A stretch of 64,000 nucleotides of DNA, from contig NZ_PGFJ01000002.1 of NCBI RefSeq assembly GCF_002797815.1, positions 1,612,001 through 1,676,000 on the forward strand, read 5' to 3'. The notes beneath the pieces are model-generated. The model did no database searches and had not been told where the DNA came from. It saw only the letters and a program-made list of their open reading frames with translations. The stretch comes from Mucilaginibacter auburnensis. Lineage in GTDB: Bacteria > Bacteroidota > Bacteroidia > Sphingobacteriales > Sphingobacteriaceae. Both the position numbers and the translations under genes were made by a program. Positions 26,201 to 34,107 of this stretch are shown in pieces (position 1 is the stretch's first letter; the number at the start of each line of letters is the position of its first letter).

Positions 26201-26297
26201 TGTCGTCCTGAGCTACAGCGAAGGATCTTATAAAAGCGACAGGTAGACCGCTGGTTAGGCATAGTGTATAAGATATTTCGCTGCGCTCAATATGACA
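26201..26297. repeat. Imperfect palindromic intergenic repeat
   Basis: Arms at 26201-26232 and 26267-26297 match after reverse complement at about three quarters of positions with one indel (TGTCGTCCTGAGC...GCGAAGGATCTTATA against TGTCATATTGAGC...GCGAAATATCTTATA). This is a diverged copy of the GTCATCCTGAGCGAAGCGAAGGATCT-type repeat widespread between genes in many bacteria. Confidence 0.6.
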
Positions 26298-26355
26298 GAC
26301 TATATTTAACACTACTATTTGGCTAAAGCTCCTGTCTTTTATTTATTTCTCCGTT

Positions 26356-26422
26356 GATTAAAACCAACGGCAATTAAGCCATAGAAAACTTTGACGTCAA
26401 ATGTTGCCGTCGTATTTTAATC
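26356..26422 (+). promoter_or_regulatory. Nested dyad upstream of the nucleotidyltransferase pair
   Basis: GATTAAAACCAACGGCAA (26356-26373) pairs with TTGCCGTCGTATTTTAATC (26404-26422) as an imperfect 18-19 base inverted repeat. It encloses a perfect 12-base palindrome TTTGACGTCAAA (26390-26401). It ends 10 bases before the ATG at 26433. It could be a repressor operator, a 5' mRNA hairpin masking the start or the scar of a small mobile repeat. The symmetry is seen; the role is inferred. Confidence 0.5.
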
Positions 26423-26432
26423 TAACCGCAAC

Positions 26433-27188
26433 ATGAAAGAAATCATTTTAAATAAGCTCTTAGAGTTAGAGCAGCGCGAAAGCATAAAAATTTTATACGC
26501 GTGCGAGTCAGGAAGCAGAGCCTGGGGGTTTGAATCACCGGATAGTGATTTTGATGTACGCTTTATTTATGCTCACAACAATAATAAGTATTTAAGTATA
26601 ACTGAACCGCCCGATGTGCTTGGATTGCCCGTTAACGAAGTTTTGGATATTGGAGGTTGGGACTTAAAAAAGGCGCTGAAACTTTTTCTTAAATCAAACG
26701 GGCCATTATACGAGTGGTTACAGTCGCCCATTATTTATCAGCAAGATGAAGGTTTTGTAAGTGAAATAAAAAAGTTAATGCCAGCTTACTATTCTTTACG
26801 TGCCGGTGCTAACCATTATTTATCTATGGCGCATAACACCTACAGAGACGATTTGCAGGCGAATAAGGTTAAACTTAAACGCTACTTCTACGCGCTCAGA
26901 CCTTTACTGGCATGTTTATGGATAATTGAGAAACAAAACGTTCCGCCCATGGAGTTTGCGCCATTGCGGGTGTTAATAAAAGATGATTTGATACAGAAAA
27001 CCATAGACGACTTGTTGATCAAAAAAAGTGCTGCAGACGAAAAAGCATACATATCACCGGTTGAACAATTAAATGAATGGCTAAAAGTAACGCTTGAGTA
27101 CTGCCGCACAAAAGTGCCTTTGCTATCATCAAATAAACGGGGCGTTGAGGAATTGAACGTGCTTTTCAGAAAACACATAGCATCATGA
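26433..27188 (+). CDS. Predicted nucleotidyltransferase, RlaP/YcgL type (first of pair)
   Basis: 251-residue protein of the RNA-ligase-associated nucleotidyltransferase family (PF10127/COG3541 type). The polymerase-beta-like core motif is at residues ~26-42: SGSRAWGF, then SPDSDFDVRF, giving the G-S...DxD metal site. C-terminal helices include KLKRYFYALRPLLACLW, as in the family. The biochemical function is unproven; members occur near RNA ligases and are suspected of nucleotidyl transfer to RNA. It overlaps the next gene, a second family member, in ATGA, so both are made together. It is not a typical MNT-HEPN antitoxin, being too long and without a HEPN partner. Confidence 0.82.
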   Translation: MKEIILNKLLELEQRESIKILYACESGSRAWGFESPDSDFDVRFIYAHNNNKYLSITEPPDVLGLPVNEVLDIGGWDLKKALKLFLKSNGPLYEWLQSPIIYQQDEGFVSEIKKLMPAYYSLRAGANHYLSMAHNTYRDDLQANKVKLKRYFYALRPLLACLWIIEKQNVPPMEFAPLRVLIKDDLIQKTIDDLLIKKSAADEKAYISPVEQLNEWLKVTLEYCRTKVPLLSSNKRGVEELNVLFRKHIAS

Positions 27189-28249
27189 CTTTTGAAGAGC
27201 TTAAGCAAAGTAATAACCTGTTACTGCTTGATTGCATAAGCGGAAGTACGGCATACAATCTTAATACGGAACATTCCGACCTGGATAAAAAGGGTGTATT
27301 TATAACTCCAAAAACAACCTTGTTTGGCTTTGAACAACAAACACAAATAGCGAGTGCCCGTAATGATGAAGTTTATTTTGAAGTCGGACGATTTATAGAT
27401 CTGCTAACTAAAAACAACCCTAATATACTGGAACTGCTGAGTACGCCCGCGGAGTTTGTATTATACAGGCATCCGTTGATGGATTTGGTAAAGCCGAAGC
27501 AATTTCTTTCAAAACTTTGTCTTAACACATTTGCAGGTTATGCTTATACGCAGATCAAAAAAGCAAAAGGTTTAAACAAGAAAATAAATCAACCACTTCC
27601 GGTTGAACGGAAGTCGGTTTTAGACTTTTGCTATGTTATATATAACAACGGGAGTATTTCTTTGCAACAATGGTTAAAGCTAAATTGGCTTGATCAGGCA
27701 GAATGTGGACTGGTGAGTGTCGATCATTTCAGAAATGTTTACTTATTGTACAGCAGTAAGCAGCTTAGCGCAGGCAATTTACGCGGGATAGTTTCCGGAC
27801 AAGATGCAAACGATGTGCAGTTGAGCCAGGTTCCGAAAGGTATTAACCATTTAGCTGTAATGAGTTTTAATAAGGATGGTTATTCCATGTATTGCCGCGA
27901 ATACAGAGAGTACAAGGAATGGGAAGAAAACCGAAATGAAGAACGTTTTAGAAGTACATTATCTCATGGCAAGAGTTACGATGCAAAGAATATGATGCAC
28001 ACCATCCGATTGCTAAACATGGCTGAAGAAATTGCCATTCATCAACAGATATTTGTAGAGCGAACAGACCGTGAGTTTTTATTAAGCATACGAAGAGGGG
28101 AATTTGAGTTTGCCGAACTCATGGTAATGATTGAAAAAAAGATGAAAAGAATAGAAGCGGCATACGCCATTTCAAACTTACCCGAGCGTCCGGATACCCT
28201 GGAAGCAGAACGCATATTGGTAGAAATAAGAGAAAATTACTACCGTTAA
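27185..28249 (+). CDS. Predicted nucleotidyltransferase, RlaP type (second of pair)
   Basis: 354-residue second member of the same superfamily. The core motif is SGSTAYNL then HSDLDKKGVF (residues ~20-38), so the G-S and D-x-D residues are kept. Later family segments include FAGYAYTQIKKAKG and KNMMHTIRLLNMAEEI. It diverges strongly from its neighbour, so the pair is not a recent duplication and may form a heteromer or a two-step pathway. No RNA ligase or kinase lies within the window. The stop is followed by a 437-base gene-free stretch with a hairpin. Confidence 0.82.
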   Translation: MTFEELKQSNNLLLLDCISGSTAYNLNTEHSDLDKKGVFITPKTTLFGFEQQTQIASARNDEVYFEVGRFIDLLTKNNPNILELLSTPAEFVLYRHPLMDLVKPKQFLSKLCLNTFAGYAYTQIKKAKGLNKKINQPLPVERKSVLDFCYVIYNNGSISLQQWLKLNWLDQAECGLVSVDHFRNVYLLYSSKQLSAGNLRGIVSGQDANDVQLSQVPKGINHLAVMSFNKDGYSMYCREYREYKEWEENRNEERFRSTLSHGKSYDAKNMMHTIRLLNMAEEIAIHQQIFVERTDREFLLSIRRGEFEFAELMVMIEKKMKRIEAAYAISNLPERPDTLEAERILVEIRENYYR

Positions 28250-28314
28250 TATTCCCCTCCTCAACTAATCACGTTTTGTTACACAAACAACACACAAAAG
28301 GTCTCTTCTAAAAG

Positions 28315-28354
28315 ATAGCTGTAAATCAAATCTTTAACGCTGATTTACAGCTAT
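28315..28354. terminator. Perfect 14-bp hairpin after the nucleotidyltransferase pair
   Basis: ATAGCTGTAAATCA (28315-28328) and TGATTTACAGCTAT (28341-28354) pair perfectly around a 12-base loop, 66 bases after the stop at 28249. No U-run follows, so it may be a processing or protective 3' hairpin and not an intrinsic terminator. The rest of 28250-28686 (437 bases) is A/T-rich; no gene or known element is seen in it. Confidence 0.45.
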
Positions 28355-28686
28355 ACTTACCTACTTAAAAGTTGTTACAACTTGTTTCACAATTGATTTT
28401 TAAAGTATTGGTAGCAAGCCGTTTACCACCTAAACGCGTTACAGGCGTTTCATCCATTACATATATTTCTGTGAAACAAAACACTTGCCTTCCGTCAGGA
28501 CGCTCTTAGCGTTATCTCCTTTATAACCTAACCATCCCCAAACAGGTAAATCGATTCTAATCTGTTGATATTTAGCACAATGTTAACAAATAAATGATGC
28601 AGCATTTACCTTAATGTGAATGTTAATGCCTTATTTTTATAAACCTCAGTCCAAGGTTTGCGAATATTCATCTCAAATTATCGTTT

Positions 28687-29160
28687 ATGACCTGGAGAAA
28701 ATTTAGCGGCGAGATCATCCAATCGCCAATTATTGAAGAAGTAGAGCAGGCAATTGAGCGCGAAAGCCTGTTAGGCAACAAGCTTAAAGTATGCATTGGT
28801 ACCGACTCGCAGGTAAAAGGCACCGTTACCGACTTTGCTACCGTTATTGTGTTTTTACGCGAGGCACGCGGTGGTTTTATGTTCATCCACCAGGAGCGCA
28901 GCACCCAAAAAATGAGCATTAAGGAGCGCATGTTAAGCGAAGTGCAAAAGTCTATTGATACTGCGTACAGTCTTTGTGATCTGCTTGACCTCTATGATGT
29001 TGACCTGGAAGTACATGCCGACATTAACACTAACCCAATGTTCAAGTCAAATCAGGCACTGCATGAGGCTATGGGCTATATTTTGAGCATGGGCTTTGTA
29101 TTTAAGGCTAAGCCAGAAGCGTTTGCCAGCTCATACTGCGCCAATAAGATAGTGCAGTAG
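28687..29160 (+). CDS. RNase H-like YkuK family protein (DUF458)
   Basis: 157-residue protein of the YkuK/DUF458 family, with a predicted RNase H-like fold. Recognisable segments are VCIGTDSQVKG (first acidic strand), the Ser/Arg-rich QERSTQKMSIKERMLSEV helix and DLEVHADINTNPMFKS with its acidic strand end. The activity is not established in any species to my knowledge. It appears to be a single-gene unit. Confidence 0.87.
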   Translation: MTWRKFSGEIIQSPIIEEVEQAIERESLLGNKLKVCIGTDSQVKGTVTDFATVIVFLREARGGFMFIHQERSTQKMSIKERMLSEVQKSIDTAYSLCDLLDLYDVDLEVHADINTNPMFKSNQALHEAMGYILSMGFVFKAKPEAFASSYCANKIVQ

Positions 29161-29234
29161 GCGGCAGATATTCCTAATAGCGCTAAAAATATGCCTATTA
29201 CAATCATTGGCTAAATTTTTGTGCAAATTTGGGT

Positions 29235-29714
29235 GTGAAAACTTACCATCTAAAATTTGAGCAGAAGCTGCCTATCCCTTTAGCCGAAACATGGGACTTT
29301 TTTACATCGCCCTTAAATCTGGCTAAAATAACGCCTAAAGAAATGGCTTTTAAGGTGACGTCGCCTTTTACACCGGAGACAAAGATCTATCCGGGCATGA
29401 TCATCACTTATAAAGTGTCGCCGGTACTGGGAATCAAACTTAACTGGATGACGGAGATCACCCATGTTAAGGATATGGAATACTTTATTGACGAGCAACG
29501 TTTTGGCCCTTACGCCCTATGGCACCATCAACACCATTTTAAGGAAATAAAGGGTGGCGTTCTAATGACCGACATTTTAAACTACGCCATACCCTACGGA
29601 CCGATAGGCACATTAGCTAACGCCTTATTTGTAGGCAAAGAAGTACAAAAGATATTCACCTACCGCGAGAAAGCCATTAACGAAATGTTCGGCGTGTATA
29701 AAGAGCAGGAGTAG
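29235..29714 (+). CDS. SRPBCC superfamily ligand-binding protein
   Basis: 159-residue protein with the START/Bet v 1 fold pattern: a first strand YHLKFEQKLPI, the ETWDFFTSPLNLAKITP helix, LGIKLNWMTEITHV strands and a C-terminal helix. Similar proteins are labelled cell division inhibitor-like or cyclase/dehydrase-like on weak grounds. Start chosen as the GTG at 29235; a TTG two codons earlier is possible. The ligand is unknown. It converges with the alkyltransferase-like gene. Confidence 0.8.
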   Translation: MKTYHLKFEQKLPIPLAETWDFFTSPLNLAKITPKEMAFKVTSPFTPETKIYPGMIITYKVSPVLGIKLNWMTEITHVKDMEYFIDEQRFGPYALWHHQHHFKEIKGGVLMTDILNYAIPYGPIGTLANALFVGKEVQKIFTYREKAINEMFGVYKEQE

Positions 29715-29715
29715 C

Positions 29716-30048
29716 TTATAAAGCCAGTTCTATGGACGGGTCCCAAAATACGGTTTTAAAATCTTGTACCTGGTCGTCTTTAACTTTTATACCCTCGGCC
29801 TCTAACAGACGCTGCATGGTATCACCGCCAAAATGAGCTTTGGCAGTTAATAAGCCTTGTCTGTTTACTACCCTATGTGCAGGCACAGGAGGATGAGCTG
29901 CGCCCGACGCTTGCATAGCATAACCCACCATGCGCGAAGAGCCTTTGGTACCCAGGTAATGCGCTATAGCTCCATATGATGTAACCCGGCCGGCTGGTAT
30001 CTGGCGGGCAACATCATACACGTTATCAAAAAAGCTATAGTCGGGCAT
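29716..30048 (-). CDS. Alkyltransferase-like (ATL) protein lacking the active-site Cys
   Basis: 110-residue MGMT-family DNA-binding domain. The helix-turn-helix and Arg finger region is GRVTSYGAIAHYLG...SSRMVGYAM. The alkyl-acceptor motif PCHRV reads P56-A57-H58-R59-V60, so the nucleophilic Cys is replaced by Ala. That is the mark of ATL proteins, which bind O6-alkylguanine and hand it to nucleotide excision repair without removing the alkyl group. It lies 3 bases downstream of trmB and is probably cotranscribed. Confidence 0.9.
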   Translation of the reverse strand: MPDYSFFDNVYDVARQIPAGRVTSYGAIAHYLGTKGSSRMVGYAMQASGAAHPPVPAHRVVNRQGLLTAKAHFGGDTMQRLLEAEGIKVKDDQVQDFKTVFWDPSIELAL

Positions 30049-30051
30049 GGT

Positions 30052-30702
30052 TTATTCAAACGAGAATTTGAGATAATTGATGTTTTTATTATCAGCAAGA
30101 TATTTTCTTTCGTAGTAGGTTTTGATAGATAATACCTCATCTGCAAACTCCGAGTTATAAAGATCTTCCGTTCTTACTTGTAGTTTTAAACCTAACTCTT
30201 CAATTTTTTCGGCAGTGTAAGCATGTAAACCGTCGTTATCTGTTTTTAGGTTAACGACGCCACCCGACTTCAGTATCTCTTTATACTTATCTAAAAACCG
30301 CGGCGACGTAAGGCGTTTCTTCTCGCGACTCAACTGCGGCTGTGGGTCAGGGAAAGTGATCCATATCTCATCCACTTCGCCTGCTGCAAAATATTCGAGA
30401 ATGGTTTCTATCTGTATGCGCAAAAAACCAACGTTATTAACGCCATCCTCTAAAGCTGTTTTAGCCCCGCGCCAAATGCGGTTACCTTTATAATCAATGC
30501 CTATAAAGTTTTTATCCGGAAACAGGCGCGCCAGGTTAACAGTATACTCACCTTTGCCGCAGGCCAGTTCTAAAACCAGCGGTTTATTATTCTTAAAAAA
30601 ATCAGCTGCCCAGTTGCCTTTAAATGGCTTGCCGGCATCCAGCTGCACTACATTACTAAATGTTTCTACCTCGGCAAAACGCCTTAGTTTGTCTTTTCCC
30701 AT
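30052..30702 (-). CDS. trmB: tRNA (guanine-N7-)-methyltransferase
   Basis: 216-residue SAM-dependent enzyme that makes m7G46 in tRNA. The SAM-binding motif is LELACGKGEYTVNLA; NFIGIDYKGNRIWRGA and the family motif WITFPDPQPQLSREKKRL follow, then SGGVVNLKTDN and YERKYLA near the C-terminus. Length is normal. It lies between an SDR gene upstream and the ATL gene downstream on the same strand. Confidence 0.95.
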   Translation of the reverse strand: MGKDKLRRFAEVETFSNVVQLDAGKPFKGNWAADFFKNNKPLVLELACGKGEYTVNLARLFPDKNFIGIDYKGNRIWRGAKTALEDGVNNVGFLRIQIETILEYFAAGEVDEIWITFPDPQPQLSREKKRLTSPRFLDKYKEILKSGGVVNLKTDNDGLHAYTAEKIEELGLKLQVRTEDLYNSEFADEVLSIKTYYERKYLADNKNINYLKFSFE

Positions 30703-30746
30703 ACCCTCTCAATCTTCCTAGCAGAAGATCTTATTTTAAGATTTAA

Positions 30747-31559
30747 CTACTTTATTCCGTAATGGTCAGCCATTAGTTTTTCAAACAAGCCGCCAGGCAA
30801 CATTTTCTTTAGTGTAACCGCAATAGTTTGCCCAATAGCGCCTACTAAATACTGATGTTTAGGGCTTGATGTTGCCGCTATTTTAACCAGTTGCTTACCA
30901 ATGGCCTGCGGATTAGCTCCTGCGGCCTCATCTTTCTCCATCCCTGCAACAGCGGCGTTATATTGCATGTTGAGCTGCGCGTTATCAACTGTAAAAAGTA
31001 TTTTTTCGCGGTTGCTGCTAAAGTCTGATTTAAAATCGCCGGGATTAATGGTTACAACCTTAACCCCCGTTTTCAGCAGCTCCATACGCATACTTTCAGA
31101 ATACCCTTCAATAGCATATTTAGATGCGCTGTACATGCTTTGGTAAGGCAAACCAAACAAACCACCTAACGAACTTATGTTAACCACGGTGCCACTGTTG
31201 CGTTTAAGCATCTCGGGTATTACCTTGCTGCACATGCGCACTACACCAAAAAAGTTAACCTCAAACTGCTGTTTAGCCTTGTCAACCGGCATAGCGTAAG
31301 CCGGGCCTGCAATACCGTTACCGGCGTTGTTAACCAACATATCAATTTTGCCTTCGGCCTTTATTACTTCCGCTACAGCGCTTTCGGCCGATTCATCGCT
31401 GGTAACATCAAGTTGTATCAGTTTGAACGGAAGGGCGTTCTTAACTTTATCAATATTACGGGTAGTACCGTAAACGGTGTGGCCTGCGTTATGCAGCGCG
31501 GTTGCGCTGGCCAGGCCAATGCCCGATGATGCGCCGGTAACCAAAATAACTTTGCTCAT
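30747..31559 (-). CDS. SDR family oxidoreductase
   Basis: 270-residue classical short-chain dehydrogenase/reductase. NAD(P)-binding TGASSGIGLA lies at residues 8-17, the NNAGNG motif near 88, and the catalytic set Ser (NISSLGG), Tyr and Lys in YSASKYA near 150. An Arg at TTRNID after the second strand suggests NADP(H). The substrate is unknown. It is upstream of trmB on the same strand. Confidence 0.92.
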   Translation of the reverse strand: MSKVILVTGASSGIGLASATALHNAGHTVYGTTRNIDKVKNALPFKLIQLDVTSDESAESAVAEVIKAEGKIDMLVNNAGNGIAGPAYAMPVDKAKQQFEVNFFGVVRMCSKVIPEMLKRNSGTVVNISSLGGLFGLPYQSMYSASKYAIEGYSESMRMELLKTGVKVVTINPGDFKSDFSSNREKILFTVDNAQLNMQYNAAVAGMEKDEAAGANPQAIGKQLVKIAATSSPKHQYLVGAIGQTIAVTLKKMLPGGLFEKLMADHYGIK

Positions 31560-31595
31560 TTGGAGGTTTTTGTTTGAGGCTCAAATATAGCGTTT

Positions 31596-31679
31596 AGTTT
31601 GCAGTTGGGAGTTTGCTGTTAGCAGTACTTTTTATCTGCAACCTGCACGCAGAGAACTGCAAACTCCCAACTGCCAACT
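31596..31679. repeat. Inverted repeat element between SDR and aroE
   Basis: Two 25-base arms (31596-31620 and 31655-31679) match at 23 of 25 positions after reverse complement; the core is GCAGTTGGGAGTTTGC. The 34-base loop also holds TTAGCAGT and CTGCAACCTGC pieces. The same CAACTGCC/TTAGCAG vocabulary occurs inside radA. Confidence 0.75.
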
Positions 31680-31699
31680 AAAATTGCTAATATTACGGC

Positions 31700-32500
31700 A
31701 TGAAATATTACGGTTTGATTGGCTTTCCGCTTTCACATTCTTTTTCAAAAAAGTACTTTGCTGAAAAATTTAAAAGCGAGAACATTACAGATGCTGTGTA
31801 TGACAATTACCCTTTAGAAAACATTGAAGGCTTGCAGGATCTGCTTGATGAAAACCCAAAACTTTGTGGTCTGAACGTTACTGTTCCACATAAAAAAAAC
31901 GTATTACGCTTTTTAGATTGGGTAGAGCATGATGCGCGCAAGGCCGGTGCAGTTAATTGTATCAGAGTAATAAAGGAGAGCCCGGTTATGGCTGCTTTTT
32001 CGGGTGAAGTAGGTATTAAAGACCATGACTTCAGGCTGGAAGGTTATAATACTGATCTGTATGGCTTTGAAATGTCATTAAAGCCCTTACTTAAAAGACA
32101 TCACGAAAAAGCGCTTATTTTAGGCGATGGCGGGGCTGCCCAGGCTGTTAAATGCACTTTAGAGAACCTGGAGATACCGTTTACCGTGGTTACCCGCAAG
32201 CCGGATGGCGATAATATTTTGTTTGATGATCTGAAACCGCATCATATCAAAAATCACAAACTCATTATTAATACTACTCCCTTGGGCACCTATCCTAATG
32301 TTGACGAGTTTCCGCCAATTCCATATGGAGCTATCACAGACGATCACCTGTTGTACGATCTGATCTATAACCCGGAAGAAACTGTATTTCTAAGAAAAGG
32401 TCGCGAACAGGGAGCCGCAACTAAAAACGGCTATGAAATGCTGCTTTTGCAGGCTGAAAAATCATGGGAGATCTGGAACTCGGAGGAGAAACATCCATGA
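31700..32500 (+). CDS. aroE: Shikimate dehydrogenase
   Basis: 266-residue enzyme that reduces 3-dehydroshikimate to shikimate with NADPH in aromatic amino-acid synthesis. The substrate-binding segments LIGFPLSHSFSKKYF and GLNVTVPHKK (catalytic Lys) are followed by YNTDLYGF (catalytic Asp), the nucleotide-binding ILGDGGAAQAV and TVVTRKPD. C-terminal NGYEMLLLQAEKSWEIW is the family ending. The stop overlaps the gldD start in ATGA. Confidence 0.95.
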   Translation: MKYYGLIGFPLSHSFSKKYFAEKFKSENITDAVYDNYPLENIEGLQDLLDENPKLCGLNVTVPHKKNVLRFLDWVEHDARKAGAVNCIRVIKESPVMAAFSGEVGIKDHDFRLEGYNTDLYGFEMSLKPLLKRHHEKALILGDGGAAQAVKCTLENLEIPFTVVTRKPDGDNILFDDLKPHHIKNHKLIINTTPLGTYPNVDEFPPIPYGAITDDHLLYDLIYNPEETVFLRKGREQGAATKNGYEMLLLQAEKSWEIWNSEEKHP

Positions 32501-33096
32501 AATGGTTCTTCCTGATATTTACCGCAATACTTTTTATTACCGCATGCAGCGGTGAAGAAGACTATGCACCCAAGCCACGTGGTTATTACCGCATTAACTT
32601 TCCGCAAAGGGCGTATCAGCAATATCAGTCTGATAATCCTTTTACCTTTCAATACCCCAAATATGCGGTGATGGAGCGCGATACACTGTCAAAATCATCA
32701 GGCAAATTATTGAATATGCAAACGCTGTTAAACATGCAGTTTCCACAGTTTAACGCCACTTTGCATTTGAGTTACGAGACCATCCCATCAAAAAAAATAT
32801 TTGATGAGTTGATTGAAGACGCGCACAAGTTTGCCTTTAAACATACCGTTAAAGCAAGCAGCATTGATGAGGGCATTATTCGCTACCCCGACCGCAAAGT
32901 TTATGGTATTTATTATACCATTGACGGCAATGCGGCATCATCGGTACAATTCTATTTGACTGATAGCGTTAAGAATTATCTGCGAGGTGCTTTATATTTT
33001 AACAGCGAACCCCGTTTAGACTCCATCCAGCCTGTGCTTGACTTTGTTAAGCAGGATGTAGATGTGATGATAAAGAGTTTTAAATGGAAAAATTAG
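32497..33096 (+). CDS. gldD: GldD-like gliding motility lipoprotein
   Basis: 199-residue lipoprotein with lipobox Cys at residue 17 (FITACSGE). It carries the GldD signature PKPRGYYRINFPQRAYQ right after the signal, then a FTFQYPKYAVME strand region and SSVQFYLTDSVKNYLRGALYF. GldD is needed for gliding and type IX secretion in Flavobacterium, but many non-gliding Bacteroidota keep a copy. The start at 32497 overlaps the aroE stop and has a purine-rich GGAGGAG 12-18 bases upstream; the frame is open further upstream inside aroE. No gldE lies next to it. Confidence 0.9.
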   Translation: MKWFFLIFTAILFITACSGEEDYAPKPRGYYRINFPQRAYQQYQSDNPFTFQYPKYAVMERDTLSKSSGKLLNMQTLLNMQFPQFNATLHLSYETIPSKKIFDELIEDAHKFAFKHTVKASSIDEGIIRYPDRKVYGIYYTIDGNAASSVQFYLTDSVKNYLRGALYFNSEPRLDSIQPVLDFVKQDVDVMIKSFKWKN

Positions 33097-33377
33097 TTCG
33101 ATATTACAAAAAAACAACTAGTCCAACACGCCATACTGTAATTTATTACAGTATAGCTATACCACTATTATTATTTGTTGAATGTTCGGGGGCTTTTAAA
33201 AGCGGACCATGTACTCCCAATTTAGACGTTTTACTTTTTTTGCTTGCATTAATTGTTACACCAGTCTTATTCGTAATTTCAACCGTGCAACTTATCAGAA
33301 AGGGCAAACTTTATCTTTTTTCATTTATTATACATCTGAGTGCCTTCTTTACTCTCGTAATTACGTTAATTATTTAA
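33084..33377 (+). CDS. Small hypothetical membrane protein
   Basis: 97-residue protein overlapping the gldD 3' end by 13 bases. A basic N-terminus (KLVRYYKKTTSPTRH) is followed by three hydrophobic segments (about 18-33, 47-67, 76-97). No family is recognised. The overlap and same strand suggest cotranscription with aroE-gldD, but nothing else points to a motility role. The region is more A/T-rich than its neighbours. Confidence 0.6.
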   Translation: MEKLVRYYKKTTSPTRHTVIYYSIAIPLLLFVECSGAFKSGPCTPNLDVLLFLLALIVTPVLFVISTVQLIRKGKLYLFSFIIHLSAFFTLVITLII

Positions 33378-33404
33378 GGCATCGTAAATCAAAATATACC
33401 CCCA

Positions 33405-34043
33405 ATGGCTGCTGTACAAATATTTCCCAATAACCCTTTCGAAGAGAATACTTATATAGTTTACGACGAGACCAACGAGTGCGTTATTATTGACCCGGGT
33501 ATGTATACCGCGTCTGAACAGAATGTGGTGGTTAACTTTATTAAAGATAATAGTTTAAAACCCGTTGCATTGCTCAATACCCATTGCCATATTGACCACG
33601 TATTAGGTAACAAACTAATATTTGACCTGTACGGTTTAAAACCACGCTTTCACAAAGGCGAAATGGATGTGTTAGATGCGGTAATAGCCTATGCTCCACA
33701 ATTTGGATTACGTTATGACGCTTCTCCCCTGCCTGATGAGTTTTTGACGAAAGACGGATGGGTGACATTTGGCAACTCAACCTTTCAGATCATTTTTTGC
33801 CCCGGCCATTCTCCGGCGCATGTGTGTTTTTACGATGAAAAAGCCAATCATTTAATTGGCGGCGATGTATTGTTCAGGGGTAGCATTGGTCGTACCGACC
33901 TGCCGGGCGGTAACCATCAGTTATTGATGAGTAACATACACGAAAAGTTATTTACCCTGCCTGATGATTGTGTGGTTTATCCGGGTCATGGCCCTGAAAC
34001 CACCATTGGGTTTGAAAAACAATATAATCCATTCTTTAATTAG
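33405..34043 (+). CDS. Metallo-beta-lactamase-fold hydrolase (glyoxalase II-like)
   Basis: 212-residue MBL-fold hydrolase. The binuclear metal motif is HCHIDH (about residues 62-67), with further ligands in CPGHSPAHVCFY, GGDVLFRGSIGRTD and the final VYPGHGPETTIG. The FRGSIGRTDLPGG segment is typical of glyoxalase II-like and persulfide dioxygenase-like proteins. The thioester substrate is inferred only from the family. It begins 27 bases after the small membrane protein gene. Confidence 0.93.
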   Translation: MAAVQIFPNNPFEENTYIVYDETNECVIIDPGMYTASEQNVVVNFIKDNSLKPVALLNTHCHIDHVLGNKLIFDLYGLKPRFHKGEMDVLDAVIAYAPQFGLRYDASPLPDEFLTKDGWVTFGNSTFQIIFCPGHSPAHVCFYDEKANHLIGGDVLFRGSIGRTDLPGGNHQLLMSNIHEKLFTLPDDCVVYPGHGPETTIGFEKQYNPFFN

Positions 34044-34083
34044 TAAACCACCTGCTTTTAACTTTTAATAAAGCTGATTTAGG

Positions 34084-34091
34084 TATTTTTG
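34084..34091 (+). promoter_or_regulatory. Bacteroidota -7 box TATTTTTG for the LolE-type permease gene
   Basis: A full TAnnTTTG match 16 bases before the TTG start at 34108. Confidence 0.45.
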
Positions 34092-34107
34092 CAACAAAAC
34101 ACAACCA

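Noticed and set aside
26433..28249. Nucleotidyltransferase pair as an MNT-HEPN toxin-antitoxin system
   Set aside because: Both proteins carry nucleotidyltransferase motifs, are much longer than MNT antitoxins and neither shows the HEPN Rx4-6H motif.
28365..28457. 30-codon minus-strand frame (MDETPVTRLGGKRL...)
   Set aside because: It looks somewhat protein-like but is too short, has no recognised relative and no operon context; it may be a gene remnant.
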